Part shown: one piece after another, positions 45,840 through 56,552 of the stretch
Layout of the letters: each line of letters begins with the position of its first letter
Position numbering within the stretch: the stretch's first letter is position 1
Source of the DNA: Megaustenia siamemsis
Lineage: Eukaryota > Mollusca > Gastropoda > Stylommatophora > Ariophantidae
Direction of reading: 5' to 3'
Length of the DNA stretch: 64,000 nucleotides
Assembly (NCBI GenBank): GCA_032433765.1
Contig: JAVIAB010000160.1
Span: forward strand, 37,470,280 to 37,534,279
Made by a program: the position numbers and the translations under genes
The notes under the pieces: model-generated
Told to the model about the DNA's origin: nothing
Seen by the model: only the letters and a program-made list of their open reading frames with translations
The model's database searches: none

Positions 45840-46242
45840 TTTAGACTCAAGCCCATCTCTGTTAGAGAGACACTGGATTTTCTTACTCCCAGAAATAAAA
45901 ACCTAGCAAGAAAATATGAACGTTCTTAGATAAAGGGTCGGGTGGATTGATTGCCCTTATTTAATGAAGTGATGACACGTTCAAGGAGCCGCCTAGTCGA
46001 GATGTCTCGGCCTTAGCTGCTCCGACATCACGTGAACAAAATCCTGGGTTTGCGCGGGATTTGCTGGGTGAATCATTCCACGAATCGATCTTATAAAGAC
46101 TAGATTGGAAAAAGGGGCAAATATTTGGTAATTGTTGCAAGTTTTGCTGTCGGATCGGACTCTGTTGCGAATAATTTTGTGATCGTTTTGGTAAAAGAGA
46201 TGTTACATCAAACGGGTTTGTCAAATGTATTTAGAATGGATA
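45840..46242. other. Unassigned sequence
   Basis: No gene or shared repeat recognised. Confidence 0.4.
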
Positions 46243-46672
46243 TATAGTAATGGGAAGACGAATTATTGTATATAGTGGACATACTTGTATTTCGAATGAA
46301 TGTATAGTAATGAAAACAAATGATGAAGTCTTACAACAAATAAAAGTGAAAAGAGAACTACTAAACACAATTCAAACAAGACAAATGAAATTTTTGGGGC
46401 ATGTTAAAAGACACAACAGCCTATTAAAAGTAATCTTAGACGGGAAAGTACAAGGTAAAAGAGGCAGATCAAGACTGAGATGGACGAGTAATATCAAAAG
46501 GATGGACAAGTCAGCCTATGGCAACCTGCACCATCAAAGCAAGAGACAGAGCGGAATGGCGCTCCTTGGTAGCCAACCTTCGAAACGGAAACGTCACTTA
46601 ATGTGAAATGATGATGATGATGTATAGTAATGGAAATCCGAATTATTGTATATAGTGGACATACTTGAGTTT
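46243..46672. repeat. Direct repeat of about 65 bp split by a LINE-C insertion
   Basis: The block containing CGAATTATTGTATATAGTGG and ACATACTTG occurs at about 46243-46299 and again at about 46621-46680. LINE-C lies between. Confidence 0.8.
46313..46619 (+). mobile_element. LINE-C, 307-bp 5'-truncated insertion with 13-bp duplication
   Basis: Flanked by ATGTATAGTAATG at 46300-46312 and 46620-46632. The frame with VLQQIKVKRELLNTIQTRQM and GHVKRHNSLLKVILDGKVQG is open; the end has the (TGA)n tail. Confidence 0.87.
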
Positions 46673-46715
46673 GAAATGAATTAATGAGAAAAATGTGTGT
46701 TGACATAACAGATAG

Positions 46716-46862
46716 TGTTTGCTCGCGTTCATCCGATGAATAAAGCCCGCGCCCGCCCTTAACAGCACGTTATGTGAGCGTGTCTGCGTTGTGTTGTGGC
46801 TTACAGTAAAACTGTGATATTTGCGCCTTTCGGTCCGACACATCCGACTTCAGCACGTTAGC
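46716..46862 (+). repeat. U2 repeat, truncated copy
   Basis: TTGCTCGCGTTCATCCGATG start, then GTGTTGTGGCTTACAGTAAA and TATTTGCGCCTTTCGGTCCG; stops at CTTCAGCACG. Confidence 0.75.
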
Positions 46863-47410
46863 AAATACTAAAAGGTATAATCTACTTCGTATAAACGTTT
46901 ATCATTAAATTGTGGTGGGTAAAGGACGTGTGTTGAATGATTATATACAACAGATAAACATGTCCTTCGAATGACTTCATTACGTAACTTATTATAGAGA
47001 GGCGAACAGAAGAGCAAAAGACCGCAAATTATATATCCCCTGAACGCTGAAAAGCGAATGAGGAAGGAAAGAAGAAGAAGAAGAAGATTGTACATACTTT
47101 GCAGCAGAAGGCAATATCATCATCATCAGGAGCTTCGTCAGCTCTCTTTTTAATGGTGGAGAGTAAATGTTTAAATGTTTTATTTTTACTTTTTAGCTTC
47201 CTGGCTTTTTTAAGCTAAAAAAGCGGGCCCACTGTGGTTGTGGTTCACACCTGTTACATTGTGGGACCGTTAGTTCGTATTTGTTAAATTGCAGTCTGCT
47301 CACAATGTCCTGCCCGACTCCAGTAATCATCGAGCCACGACGACACCGTCACTCATCACAGCCCCACTTTCATCACCAAAAGTCAACGACCACATCAATG
47401 GTGGTGGCTG

Positions 47411-47412
<2 letters not shown>
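46863..47412. other. Unassigned sequence
   Basis: Contains an AAGAAG run near 47072. No gene recognised. Confidence 0.4.
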
Positions 47413-47441
<29 letters not shown>

Positions 47442-47600
47442 AGTGCCATCTCCGCAACGAAGGTTGGCTACCATGGAACGCCATTCTGCTCTGTCTCTTG
47501 CTTTAATGGTGGAGGTTGTCATAGGCTGATTTGTCAATCTTTTGATGTTACTCGTCCATGTTAGTCTTGATCTGCCTCTGCCTCTTTTACCTTGTATTTA
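47413..47600 (-). mobile_element. LINE-C 3' stub
   Basis: Minus strand: (ATC)n tail of about 11 units at the low-coordinate side, then GTGCCATCTCCGCAACGAAG and the C-terminal coding remnant up to TTTACCTTGTATTTA. Confidence 0.85.
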
Positions 47601-47630
47601 CGTCCTACGTATTTTAGAGCGTTCGGGATA

Positions 47631-47633
47631 CGT

Positions 47634-47667
<34 letters not shown>

Positions 47668-47752
47668 TTCGCCAGCTTTTACCTCTGACGAAGTCCCTAG
47701 AGACTAGGAACTGAATTTTGCGTGTTAATCCGTTCTTCCCTGGCAGCCGTGT
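47631..47752 (-). mobile_element. SINE S2, 5'-truncated, with poly(A) and 10-bp duplication
   Basis: Flanked by GTTCGGGATA at 47621-47630 and 47753-47762. The minus strand ends in AACAAAAA and a run of about 32 A; the body has ACTTCGTCAGAGGTAAAAGC as in the 3' ends of other S2 copies. Confidence 0.87.
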
Positions 47753-47762
47753 TCGGGATATA

Positions 47763-48321
47763 CGATCTGTCTATCATAAGGACACATCGTTCATCACTAT
47801 GACGTAGTGCGCATAAATTTTGACAACATTGGATGTATTCACAACGCTTAATTCGCCGAAAAGACCGCAGCCAGTGCACGAACTCTGTAGCACCGGCACA
47901 GTATCCTTAAACATAGAACTTCTGGTTGACTTTTGCACAGGGATCTACATCAGAGAACTAAAGTTAATTAACCTCCCCGCAAATCCAGCTCTTTGGCACA
48001 CGAACTCTATTACACCATCATTGAACCTAAAGTTACTATACTATTACTAAGAGGACAACAAGCTTGTGGGAAAAAATAAATAAAATACACTATCCTGAAT
48101 CAACTGCTACGCAAGTCAAACTGCAATACAACGTCATCGTCCTTAACTTGTCAACACTGAATACATTCGTGTCCTCTTTTCAGCAGGCACACCATGACCC
48201 GTATTGACCCCGTCAGCCATCTTGGAACCTACCCTAAAAATAAGCAATGACAGATTGGTTCTCATCGAAACGGATGGACAAACAGGAATGGCTATAGACG
48301 TCATTGTAAATATAAATTGGA
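47763..48321. other. Unassigned sequence
   Basis: No gene or shared repeat recognised. Confidence 0.4.
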
Positions 48322-48860
48322 ATCGATCATCATCATCATCATCATCATTGAGTGACGTCTCCGCACCGAAGGTTGGCTACCATGGAGCGCCATTCCACTC
48401 AGTCTCTTGCTTTGATGGTGCTGATTGTCATATGTTGATTTGTCCATCTTTTGATATTACTCGTCCGTGTTAGTCTTGGTCTGCCTCTGCCTCTTTTACC
48501 TTGTATTTTCCTTTCCAAGATTACTTTTAGTAGGCTGTTGTGTCTTTTAACAGGCATAAAAAATGTCATTTGTCTTGCTCTAATTGTGTTTAGTAGTTCT
48601 CTTTTTATTTTTAGTTGTTTTAAAACATCATCGTTTGTTTTCTTTTCTTTCCATCCAATTCTACCTATTTTTCTATATATCCACATTTCAAAAGCTTCAG
48701 TTCTCTGTTCTGTTTTCTTGTCTAATGCCATGTTTCTGCACCATACAGGAATATTGAGAAAATGTAACTTTTTGCTATTTTTAGTTTTAGCCCTGGTGTT
48801 ATTTGTTTTAATGTTAGTATATTTTTCATGGCATTCGATCAGTTTCCCCCATATCATTTG
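48322..48860 (-). mobile_element. LINE-C 3' fragment, longest in window
   Basis: Minus strand with a 152-codon open frame: TEQRTEAFEMWIYRKIGRIG, then DVLKQLKIKRELLNTIRARQ and KRHNSLLKVILERKIQG, then RGRPRLTRTSNIKRW. It continues about 75 bp to the (ATG)n tail after a frameshift. FFGHV of other copies reads FFMPV here, a local deletion. Confidence 0.88.
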
Positions 48861-49560
48861 TTGATTTCACTAAATTATTCCCCTAAAGCTTGCTCTTTCA
48901 AAATTGTTCTCTGGTTCATTGTTCACAATAGTGAGATGACATCATTGCACTTTTGGCAATCGTATTAGTGCTCAGTCACGGGTTGAAGGACAGGCTGCAG
49001 TGTCAACCAACATTTATTGGTGGTGTGGTCTAGCGATATATTCAGTCAGGACATTTCGTGATCTTCTAGGCTAAGATGAAGCAACGAGGTCAACACCTGA
49101 TAGTCATAACCCAGGTCAGCCTGTACCCATAAGGGCCTTAGTGTGGAAATAAGCTAGAGAACCGAAACACATGCTCAGTGTGCTCCTTTTTTTTCTGGTG
49201 ATCAGACCGTCTCACATGGTAAAACTGTTTAGAAGTTTCCTATTATTGAACAGAGTCTTGGTTGGTATTAAATAATCAAATACCTTTAGAAGTATGCCTA
49301 CGTTGATTTAATTTCACTTCTTGAAACACACAAGTATAATAAAGACTAGATTATTTTTAATCCGTATTTTTTTTTTTTGGGGGGGGGGGGGGGGGGGGCT
49401 TTATGTCATATACGCCAGTGTTATTGTTTCTAAAATTGGCATATAATGTGTCTTCTGTCCTATTATTCTGACACAGACGGTCACATGTTGTGAGTTTAAC
49501 TCATTTGTGACACATCTGTAACAATGTCACGTCCCTCCTAAACGGATTAACCCCCTTTTT
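48861..49560. other. Unassigned sequence with T/G run
   Basis: A tRNA-like GGTGGTGTGGTCTAGCG at about 49019 hints at an old SINE but no second copy was matched. Adjacent T and G runs at 49368-49399. Confidence 0.35.
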
Positions 49561-49883
49561 TTGTTTGAAATTACGAAGTTAAAACGAGAACTAATGGAGA
49601 GGGGAAAATTAGCAATTATAGCGAAAGGGTGTAGCACAACCAGGACTCACAACCTCCACGGCGATGTAACGTTTCATAAGAATCACGTGACACCACGCCA
49701 TGATTTTACAGTCACTCACGGTAGCCAAAGCCTGGCGAAATACTCGACAGTAGTCTCGGGAGTTTGCGCGCACGAGAGCATTGATTCATTAACACGAGAC
49801 ACCCAACACGAGAGTCCTAACAGGCTCATGACCATGTTGTGTGTATGAACCGCTGTTTGGGACTCATTTTTAATACTTTCAAA
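49561..49883 (+). promoter_or_regulatory. Possible promoter/5' UTR of the secreted-protein gene
   Basis: Higher in CG dinucleotides than its surroundings (GGCGATGTAACG, GCGCGCACGAG), unlike the AT-rich repeats on either side. It directly precedes the signal-peptide exon. No TATA box or initiator could be fixed. Confidence 0.3.
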
Positions 49884-49956
49884 ATGAAGAAACTTTTCAT
49901 GATCAATCTCCTTTCTGGAGTTCTGTGTTTGTTTGGATTTATGGGCGTTTTTGCTA
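49884..49956 (+). CDS. First coding exon of a putative secreted protein (signal peptide)
   Basis: ATG with A at -3 (CAAAATGAAG) starts 24 codons reading MKKLFMINLLSGVLCLFGFM then GVFA. It is followed at once by a strong donor, A|GTAAGTATATC, in phase 1. This has the three parts of a signal peptide: a Lys-Lys n-region, a long hydrophobic core, and a small-residue VFA end suited to signal peptidase. A phase-1 intron straight after the signal sequence is common in animal secreted proteins. No second exon with phase-1 entry was convincing before the window end, so the mature protein is unknown. It could be a chance frame, but hydrophobicity, start context and donor coincide. Confidence 0.5.
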
Positions 49957-50627
49957 GTAAGTATATCAGTGTTAATGTTCTGTTTGTTTTCAACCCGTTA
50001 GTATAGCTACATATTCGCAGAATCATTGATTTGTTTGTGTTTTGCTTCTTAATATTCTCATTGTGTTGCTTTGTTTCGGAGCACAGGTGCACAAATTGAT
50101 GGCGCGCTTACCTTTTATTTTTTTTTTTAATTCTCATTATGTGTCACATTTTGTTGTGTCTTTACAATTTAATACATATTATACTTTTATATTATATTGT
50201 TTATATTTTATTTTCACGTTGCGTTTTTTTTTTAAAATAACACTTCATGTTATATTTTTATATCCGTTTGTGAATAACATTTCACACTATCAGACTATGT
50301 TTCTGGTTTCTGTTTTAGTTTCGTTACATTCCTTCTATTGTAATTTGTTAATCACATTCCACATTGTATGCTTGTGCATTCTTCGCAGATTCTATTGCAT
50401 CTTCATTATTAGTTTTATTAACGTTATTGTTAATCTTTACACTTGTTATTTTAAACTTGAAATTCTGGACTAGTTATTCATGTATTGTTCTTTTTAAACA
50501 TTAGTATGTGCGTTCTTGAATGTATGTTGTAAAGTCTCTGAGCAGAAGTTTTGTTTTATTGCTTTCAGTAACAATATTTATATAATGTATCTATTTGCTT
50601 GGAAATATTTTTTGATCTGATTGCTTC
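49957..50627. other. AT-rich stretch, candidate intron
   Basis: T-rich sequence with a 143-codon hydrophobic frame (50042-50473). It is rich in Phe, Ile and Tyr because of T-richness and has no motif. Confidence 0.45.
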
Positions 50628-50872
50628 ATCATCATCAAGTACCGGGCCTAGTGGCGTAGGTGATCATGTCTCTCCACAACTTTCGATCTCGGCAGCTATT
50701 TATCATTTTTGTTGTTGACCTTCTGCCAAGCCATTCTCTTAAGCTGTCTGTTATTGTTTCTCTTTCCTTCCCTCTATCTCTTCGTCCTTCAATTTTTCCA
50801 GTTGTTACAATATAATCAAGTTGTTCTCTTCTCATTACATGGCCAAAAATGATGATTGTCTCTTCCTAACAT
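50628..50872 (-). mobile_element. LINE-B 3' stub
   Basis: Minus strand: TCATCATCATCAAG tail, then GTACCGGGCCTAGTGGCGTA; 66 open codons with RREQLDYIVTTGKIEGRRDR and a final RPGT. Confidence 0.87.
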
Positions 50873-50956
50873 TCTGATTGCTTACTTAACCGAATGAGAA
50901 TTCAGTGTTGTTGCTCCGTATTCATTACTTGATTTTTTTTTTTTTATCAGGGGAGT

Positions 50957-51100
50957 GAAATAAAAATCTCGAGTCTCACACGTCTTGGCGACTGCTTTGA
51001 CCAAGCGGCCTTTATCCCTCTGGTTCTATCGTGAGGCCCCCCCCCCCCTTTCCCCCCTTTCCCCCAACATTCACCAGCAATGGTACTATGTGTCGTAAAG
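50957..51100 (-). mobile_element. SINE S5
   Basis: Shares GAGTCTCACACG, GCGACTGCTTTGACCAAGCG, CTTTATCCCTCTGGTTCTAT and CCAGCAAT..GTACTATGTGTCGT with 58688-58813 (opposite strand). Interrupted by runs of C near 51027-51065. Confidence 0.65.
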
Positions 51101-51579
51101 ATGTTTTTTTCTTTAAGTTCATTACTTGAAATCCTTATGATTCTTTCATCGTATACATTTTCTAGTGTGTGTGTTTTTTTTTTCTCCTTATCTTTTGAAT
51201 AAGTTCTCGTGGGCGCGCGTTTGTGTCGTTTTGAACACATTCCCATGTGTGTGCATGTATTTTTGTACCAATGTGTGTACACGTTACGTTTTGTGCATAT
51301 TTTCTAGGGATCTGATTACATACACCCACATATGTCACACCACGTTTAGTCATAGCTCCTCTTTATGTGATCAAGCGGGTTCTCTCTGAAATTTAAAGAT
51401 TACTTTTTTTCATATTGTGTGTGTGTGTTTATATTTTGCGATTTTTAGAATTAAATGTAAAAGAATAATTATTTTATAATACGTTTGTACAAGTAGAACA
51501 TTGAATGTCTAATAATTATCTACGCAGAAGTATTTGCTTATGTTTTCTGCTATGTAATTATATTGTAGGGAATAATAGA
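51101..51579. other. Unassigned sequence
   Basis: No gene or shared repeat recognised. Confidence 0.4.
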
Positions 51580-51762
51580 ACAAAGAAGTATGTAGCACGT
51601 AAAGAAGCACTCGGAAAAATTGACAGACAAACAACAACAGAAAAAAACGAAGAACAATATATAGTCCGAAGCGGGATCGAACCCGTACTCCCTGGCACCG
51701 CGCCTTGCCACGAGAAGCCGAACGCTTGGCATACTGCCACGCAGCTAACTAAAAATTAGCTA
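51580..51762 (-). mobile_element. SINE S4 (tRNA-like head)
   Basis: The minus strand starts GTTAGCTGCGTGGCAGTATG and contains CCAAGCGTTCGGCTTCTCGT and the B box GGGTTCGATCCCG. The matching copy is at 60270-60420. A frame of 84 codons on the plus strand is a by-product. Confidence 0.7.
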
Positions 51763-52124
51763 TTGTAGCAGTGTCTTACACGAAGGCGTTCTCAATGACT
51801 ATAGCATAGGGTAACGATCACAGGCCGGAAATAAATTGTATATTTGTACTTTCCTATTAATGCAAGTACATGTATCTCCCAGTAGGGATGAATACTTGTG
51901 TTGTAGACAAACATTTATTGGACGAAACAGAACAAATAGTAGTTTCCAGTGGTTGTATACTGGATATTCAGGAGTTATAGTTGTTCTCCCCCTCCCCCCC
52001 TCCCACTTCTTTTTCCTTCTTCATTTGCCTTTCAGTGTCTTCTTCTTTTCTCTTTTCACTGATACCGAAAGTGTCGTGGTTATATCATTTGTCGTTCTTG
52101 AGCTGCTCGAACTGTCTAAATTAG
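51763..52124. other. Unassigned sequence
   Basis: Includes C-rich CTCCCCCTCCCCCCCTCCCA near 51988. Nothing recognised. Confidence 0.4.
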
Positions 52125-52741
52125 TGATTTTTCTTTGTTGTTACATGTCTCTGCCACTGCATCTATCCATCTTCTTCTATGTCGTCCTCTTGGTCTTTTC
52201 CCATGCATTCTCGAGAAGAACGCCCTTGATGGTGATTGGTGAGGATTCATTCTGACCAGGTGGTACAACCATTTAAGTTGTTGTTGTTCTATATATTCTT
52301 GACAGGGTTTTGTTCCTGCCATTGTTCTTATGGTTTCATTTGGTATTCTATCTCTTCTTGTGTTTTTTTGTTACTTTTCTCAAGCAGCACATCTCACATG
52401 TATTGATCTTTCTTAATTGTGATTTAGAAAGGGTTCATGTTTGACTTTCATAGCACAAAGTTGGTATGAAAATGTTATTTATCATTTGTTGTTTAGCTGG
52501 CATAGAAATGTTTGGATGTCTTAACTATAGTGAAAGCTGGTAAGTGACAGCATTTGCTTTTTGTATTCTCATGTCAATTTCTCTGTCTAGTTTTCCCATC
52601 TTCTGTGAACATTGTGCCCAAATACTTGAATTCCTCTACTTGTTTTATTTCTGTATCTTTGATCTTAATGTTTAATGGGTATCTTAATTTGCTTATTATC
52701 ATAGCCTCTGTTTATGCTATTTTAATTTTCATACTACTGAA
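52125..52741 (-). mobile_element. LINE-F fragment, mariner insertion target
   Basis: The minus strand encodes VEEFKYLGTMFTEDGKTRQR near 52580-52640, and, after stops, CQEYIEQQQLKWLYHLVRMN and KRPRGRHRRRWIDAV near 52130-52320. Dead. The mariner element begins at its right edge. Confidence 0.75.
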
Positions 52742-52897
52742 GTGAGGTCAAAAAGTAATGCACACCAATGTTTTTCTCGGCTAATAATAAAGATAGGAAT
52801 ATGAAATTTTGCACACTTGGAATATGACATGTTCCAATTATGTGCACCAAATTGCACAGCATTCTGATAAATATTACGCAATCTATGAACCGTTAAA

Positions 52898-53968
52898 ATG
52901 GAGCTTGTCAACAATGTCCGTTACAAACAGCGAATTGTCATAGAACTTCTGGTTGCGGAAAAAGAAACTGTGGCAAACATTCATAAACGACTGTGTGCAG
53001 TGTACAAATGTTCTGCAGTCGATAGGAGCACAGTTAGTCGCTGGGTTCAGAGAATTAAAGCTGCAGAAAGTGTACGAGTGGAGCTGCATGATTTACCGCG
53101 TTCTGGACGTGTTGCCTCGGCTACCAGCACAGACATGTTAAACCGGGCTGATGCCATTATTCGTAAGGATAGGCGTATCACTAGTCAGCAATTGGCATTG
53201 CAGCTTACAGTCAGCAAGGGAAGTGCAATCGCAATTTTTAAAACTCTCGGATATTCAAAGATTTGCGCTCGATGGGTTCCTCGGTGCCTAACAAATGATC
53301 ACAGAGTTCAAAGGAAAACATTCTGTTCTGAATTGTTGGAGCGTTTCGGTGTTGAAGGAGAAATGTTTTTGTCAAAAATTGTTACCGGTGACGAAACGTG
53401 GGCACATTATTATGAGCCTGAAACAAAAATGCAGTCAATGGAATGGCATCATCCGCAGTCACCAAAAAGAAAAAAATTCAAAACATCTCCATCAGCCGGA
53501 AAGGTAATGATCACTGTCTTCTGGGACATTGATGGTTTGATTCTTGTTGATGTAATGACAAGAGGTGAGACAATCAACTCGACAGCTTACATCAATACAC
53601 TGACAAAACTCAAAAATCGGTTCCACAGAGTTCGGCCTAATAAGCCATCTGCAGATTTGTTGCTTCAACATGACAATGCACGCCCTCACACAAGTCTGGT
53701 AACACGGGAAGCAATCAACAAATTTGGTTGGACTGTACTGCTCCATCCTCCTTACAGCCCTGATCTGGCTCCCTCAGATTTCCATCTGTTTGGACCACTC
53801 AAAAAATTCCTGCGTGGGACACACTTTGACAATGATGAGGATGTGATCCGTGCAGTTAAAAAATGGCTACGCGAGCAGGACAAAACTTGGTACAAACGAG
53901 GCATTCATGACCTAGTTTCGCGTTGGCGTAAGGCAATACGCTTGGACGGAGATTATGTTGAAAAATAG
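52898..53968 (+). CDS. Mariner transposase, intact
   Basis: 356 residues, uninterrupted, starting at ATG in AAAATGGAG. It cuts and pastes the element at TA sites, acting in the nucleus as a dimer. N-terminal helix-turn-helix domain (residues about 1-110, RSTVSRWVQRIKAAES) and WVPRCLT at 126-132, the mariner linker motif. The catalytic triad is Asp165 (VTGDETW), Asp259 (LLQHDNARPHTS) and Asp294 (YSPDLAPSD). The spacing of 34 residues between the second and third defines the DD34D mariner type. All key residues are present, so the protein could be active. The LINE inserted between its stop and the right inverted repeat may stop mobilisation in cis. Confidence 0.96.
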   Translation: MELVNNVRYKQRIVIELLVAEKETVANIHKRLCAVYKCSAVDRSTVSRWVQRIKAAESVRVELHDLPRSGRVASATSTDMLNRADAIIRKDRRITSQQLALQLTVSKGSAIAIFKTLGYSKICARWVPRCLTNDHRVQRKTFCSELLERFGVEGEMFLSKIVTGDETWAHYYEPETKMQSMEWHHPQSPKRKKFKTSPSAGKVMITVFWDIDGLILVDVMTRGETINSTAYINTLTKLKNRFHRVRPNKPSADLLLQHDNARPHTSLVTREAINKFGWTVLLHPPYSPDLAPSDFHLFGPLKKFLRGTHFDNDEDVIRAVKKWLREQDKTWYKRGIHDLVSRWRKAIRLDGDYVEK

Positions 53969-53993
53969 GTAGTGTAAAGGGGATGTTCAGCTA

Positions 53994-55887
53994 TCTATTG
54001 ACCTTTCGAGCCGTAACCGGCCCATAGGGCGTAGACCAAGATACACCTTCTCCTATATGAATTTTTGTTCTAGCAGTTTTCTTTTAAAGATATTTTATCA
54101 AATCTCGCCATCTGTCTCTGTTCTGTGCAAGCAGTTCTATCTCATTGAGGGAGCCGATTCCTGCTGCTCTTGCCTCTCTCATCAATGTTCTTCTCAGTGT
54201 CTCCCTGGGTCTTCCTCTTTTTCTTTTACCTGTTGTTTCCCATATGAGGGCTTGCTTTGCTATTCGATTATTATCTCTTCTCATCACATGTCCAACGTAT
54301 GACCATCGTCTTTTCTTTATTACTGAAGATATTAGTGGTTGATTGGCGATTTCTCTAATTTCCTCGTTTGTTTTGAATTCGTTCCATTCTATACCAAGTA
54401 TTTTCCTTAGACATTTATTTTCGAATGCGCTCAACTTTGTTTCTATATCTCTTGTTGTTTTCCAGCTTTCACACGCATACGTAAGGGTTGATAGTACATT
54501 TGATTTGAATAGCCTAAGTTTTGTGTTTGTGCTAATGAGTTTTGATTTCCACAACTTTTCAAGGCTTCTGAAAGACATTGCTGCTTTAGCCAGTCTGATT
54601 CTAATTTCTTTGCTCGTATCCCCTTCTCGATCAATGTGACTTCCAAGATAGATAAAGTGATCGATCTCTTCTACTGGTTTGTTTTCCATGTATATTTTGT
54701 CACTTGTTGGAATTAAACTTTTCATGACTTTAGTCTTTTCATGATTGACCTCAAGCCCAATTTTGCTGGCTATTGATAATAGTTCATTTGTGTTTTCCTG
54801 CATCGTTTTTATCTGACTGCTGATGAGAAGTATGTCATCAGCAAAGTCGAGGTCCTCCAAATGGTCTCCTTGTATCCATTCGATGCCTTTATTACCAGTG
54901 CAGCATTTCTTCATTATGAAGTCCATAACAATTCCAAATAACAAGGGCGATAAAATACATCCTTGTTTAACCCCAGTTTCTATTGGGAAACATTCGCTCA
55001 GTCCTTCCTCTGTTCGAACTGCACATGTGTAACCATCATACATGTCTTTGATAATATTTATGATTTTTGATGGTAAACCATATTGCTTCAGAATTTTCCA
55101 CAAAGAATCTCTATGAATACTATCAAATGCTTTTTTGAAGTCGATGAAGTTAAGTACAAAAGGTTTTTGCTTTTCAATGTGTTCCTCCAATATAAGTCGT
55201 AGAGTGAAAATGTGGTCAAGACAGCTTCTCCCTTTTCTAAACCCAGCCTGTTCTTCACGCATTACTGTATCTATTGAATCCTTTATTCTATTTAGGATGA
55301 TTTTACAGAATAACTTTGAGGCAACTGACAAAAGTGTCACGCCTCTCCAGTTGTTACAATCTCTAAGATTGCCCTTTTTTGGGATCTTAACAATGATTCC
55401 TTTTTTCCATTTATGAGGCGTCTTCTCTGTTTTCCAAATGATGTTGAACATTTTTTGGAGATGTATTAAATTATGGCTATCAATTGCCTTGAGGATCTCA
55501 GATGTTAACTTATCCTCTCCAGCAGCCTTGTTATTGGTCATTAGCTTTAAGGTGGTTTCTATTTCACTCAAGGTGAAGTCATCTAAATTTACATCTAATT
55601 CTGCTGCTGGTGTTTCAGCTTCAAAATCTATTAAACTGTGAGGTAGTGGACGGTTAAGAATTTCTTTGAAGTGTTCCGCCCAACGGGCTATGTCTGCGCT
55701 TGTTGTTAGCATTAATCCAGATTTGTCTAGAATTGGTGTTCCACTGGATGTATAGGTGTTTGTCAGCATCTTTTGTACAGTATAGAGAGTTCTGCTGTCT
55801 CCTGTAATTGCAGCTGTCTCTGCTTTCTCTGCCAAGTTGTCTATATAAGCTCTTGTATCTCTTCTTGCCGAACTTTTCAGTTGTTCA
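53994..55887 (-). mobile_element. LINE-A, 1.9-kb 5'-truncated young insertion, exact 12-bp TSD
   Basis: Flanked by GATGTTCAGCTA at 53982-53993 and 55888-55899. The 3' end (low-coordinate side) reads CGGCTCGAAAGGTCAATAGA on the minus strand, about 90 bp after the stop. The endonuclease half is missing, as expected for target-primed reverse transcription that stopped early. Confidence 0.95.
54084..55887 (-). CDS. LINE-A ORF2, reverse transcriptase, 5'-truncated, frame intact
   Basis: Open without a stop from the truncation point (EQLKSSARRDTRAYIDNL) to TAA at 54084, about 600 residues, with no Met at the start because the N-terminal endonuclease is lost. RT motifs, numbered from the residue encoded at 55835: EEQAGFRKGRSCLDHI (194-209), IDFKKAFDSI with the first catalytic Asp (231-240), GVKQGCILSPLLF (288-300), and the FADD box (331-334). 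Then YLGSHIDREGDTSKEI and a C-terminal basic region GKRKRGRPRETLRRTL. It would copy LINE RNA by target-primed reverse transcription if full length. The clade cannot be assigned safely; the style resembles RTE-like or similar animal LINEs. Confidence 0.93.
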
Positions 55888-55979
55888 GATGTTCAGCTAC
55901 AATCTGTGAAAATTTCACACATTTGGCCCAAATAGTTTCCGAGAAAAAAATTGGTGTGCATTACTTTTTGACCTCCCTA

Positions 55980-56310
55980 CGTACTTTCAGCGTCGAGGGA
56001 AGATAATGTTTGCAGTCTTTTGCTCCTCTCTTGGTTTCTCCTATTGTTATGTTTCGTATTGTTTCAAATATCTCACTAATCTTTAATTTCCTTGGACCTG
56101 GTGTTCTCGCAACGTTTATTAAAGGCTCGTTGTGTTGTGTTTTGATCTTTCTATCTTACCACGTGGCCAAACCATTTCATCTGTTGTTTCTGTATGTATT
56201 CAATGGCGGGAATTATTTCTTTCTCAGTTATTCACTTCTGATCTTATCTCTCAGACTGTTTTCTGACACGTGTCTAGCACATTTCATTCCAGCACTGGTT
56301 ATTTTTATTA
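55980..56310 (-). mobile_element. LINE-F 3' fragment
   Basis: The minus strand shows AIEYIQKQQMKWFGHVVR and TQRAFNKRCENTRSKEIKD, the same C-terminus as in 52125-52330. With that copy it brackets the mariner element, but the two carry overlapping parts and so are separate copies. Confidence 0.65.
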
Positions 56311-56316
56311 TTATTC

Positions 56317-56552
56317 TTGAAACTGACATGACCTACAGTTATGCAAAAATTACATTTTATTATTGAATCTGATATGACCTACAGTTATGCAACAATTACA
56401 TTTTATTATTGAATCTGACATGACCTACAGTTATGCAAAAATTACATTTTATTATTGAATCTGACATGACCTACAGTTATGCAAAAATTACATTTTATTA
56501 TTGAATTTGACATGACCTACAGTTATGCAAAAAATACATTTTATTATTTAAT
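56317..56552. repeat. 46-bp minisatellite, five copies
   Basis: Units contain CTGACATGACCTACAGTTAT then GCAAAAATTACATTTTATTA and TTGAAT. Confidence 0.95.

Larger units (their letters stand above)
52742..55977 (+). mobile_element. Mariner (DD34D) element split by a LINE-A insertion
   Basis: Inverted ends: GTGAGGTCAAAAAGTAATGC, then ACACCAATG and TTTTTCTCGG, at 52742-52781. On the minus strand from 55977 it reads GGGAGGTCAAAAAGTAATGC, then ACACCAATT and TTTTTCTCGG. The right side is followed by TA (55978-55979); the left flank reads AA where TA is expected. Removing LINE-A (53994-55887 plus one TSD copy) leaves about 1.33 kb, a normal mariner length. Confidence 0.92.

Noticed and set aside
50092..50128. 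Second exon of the putative secreted protein (after GAGCACAG)
   Set aside because: A weak pyrimidine tract, only about ten codons before a T run and stop, and no donor.
50042..50473. 143-codon hydrophobic frame as a membrane protein after the signal-peptide exon
   Set aside because: Composition follows from T-richness (Phe, Ile, Tyr, Leu runs) and no acceptor in the required phase gives a sensible exon.
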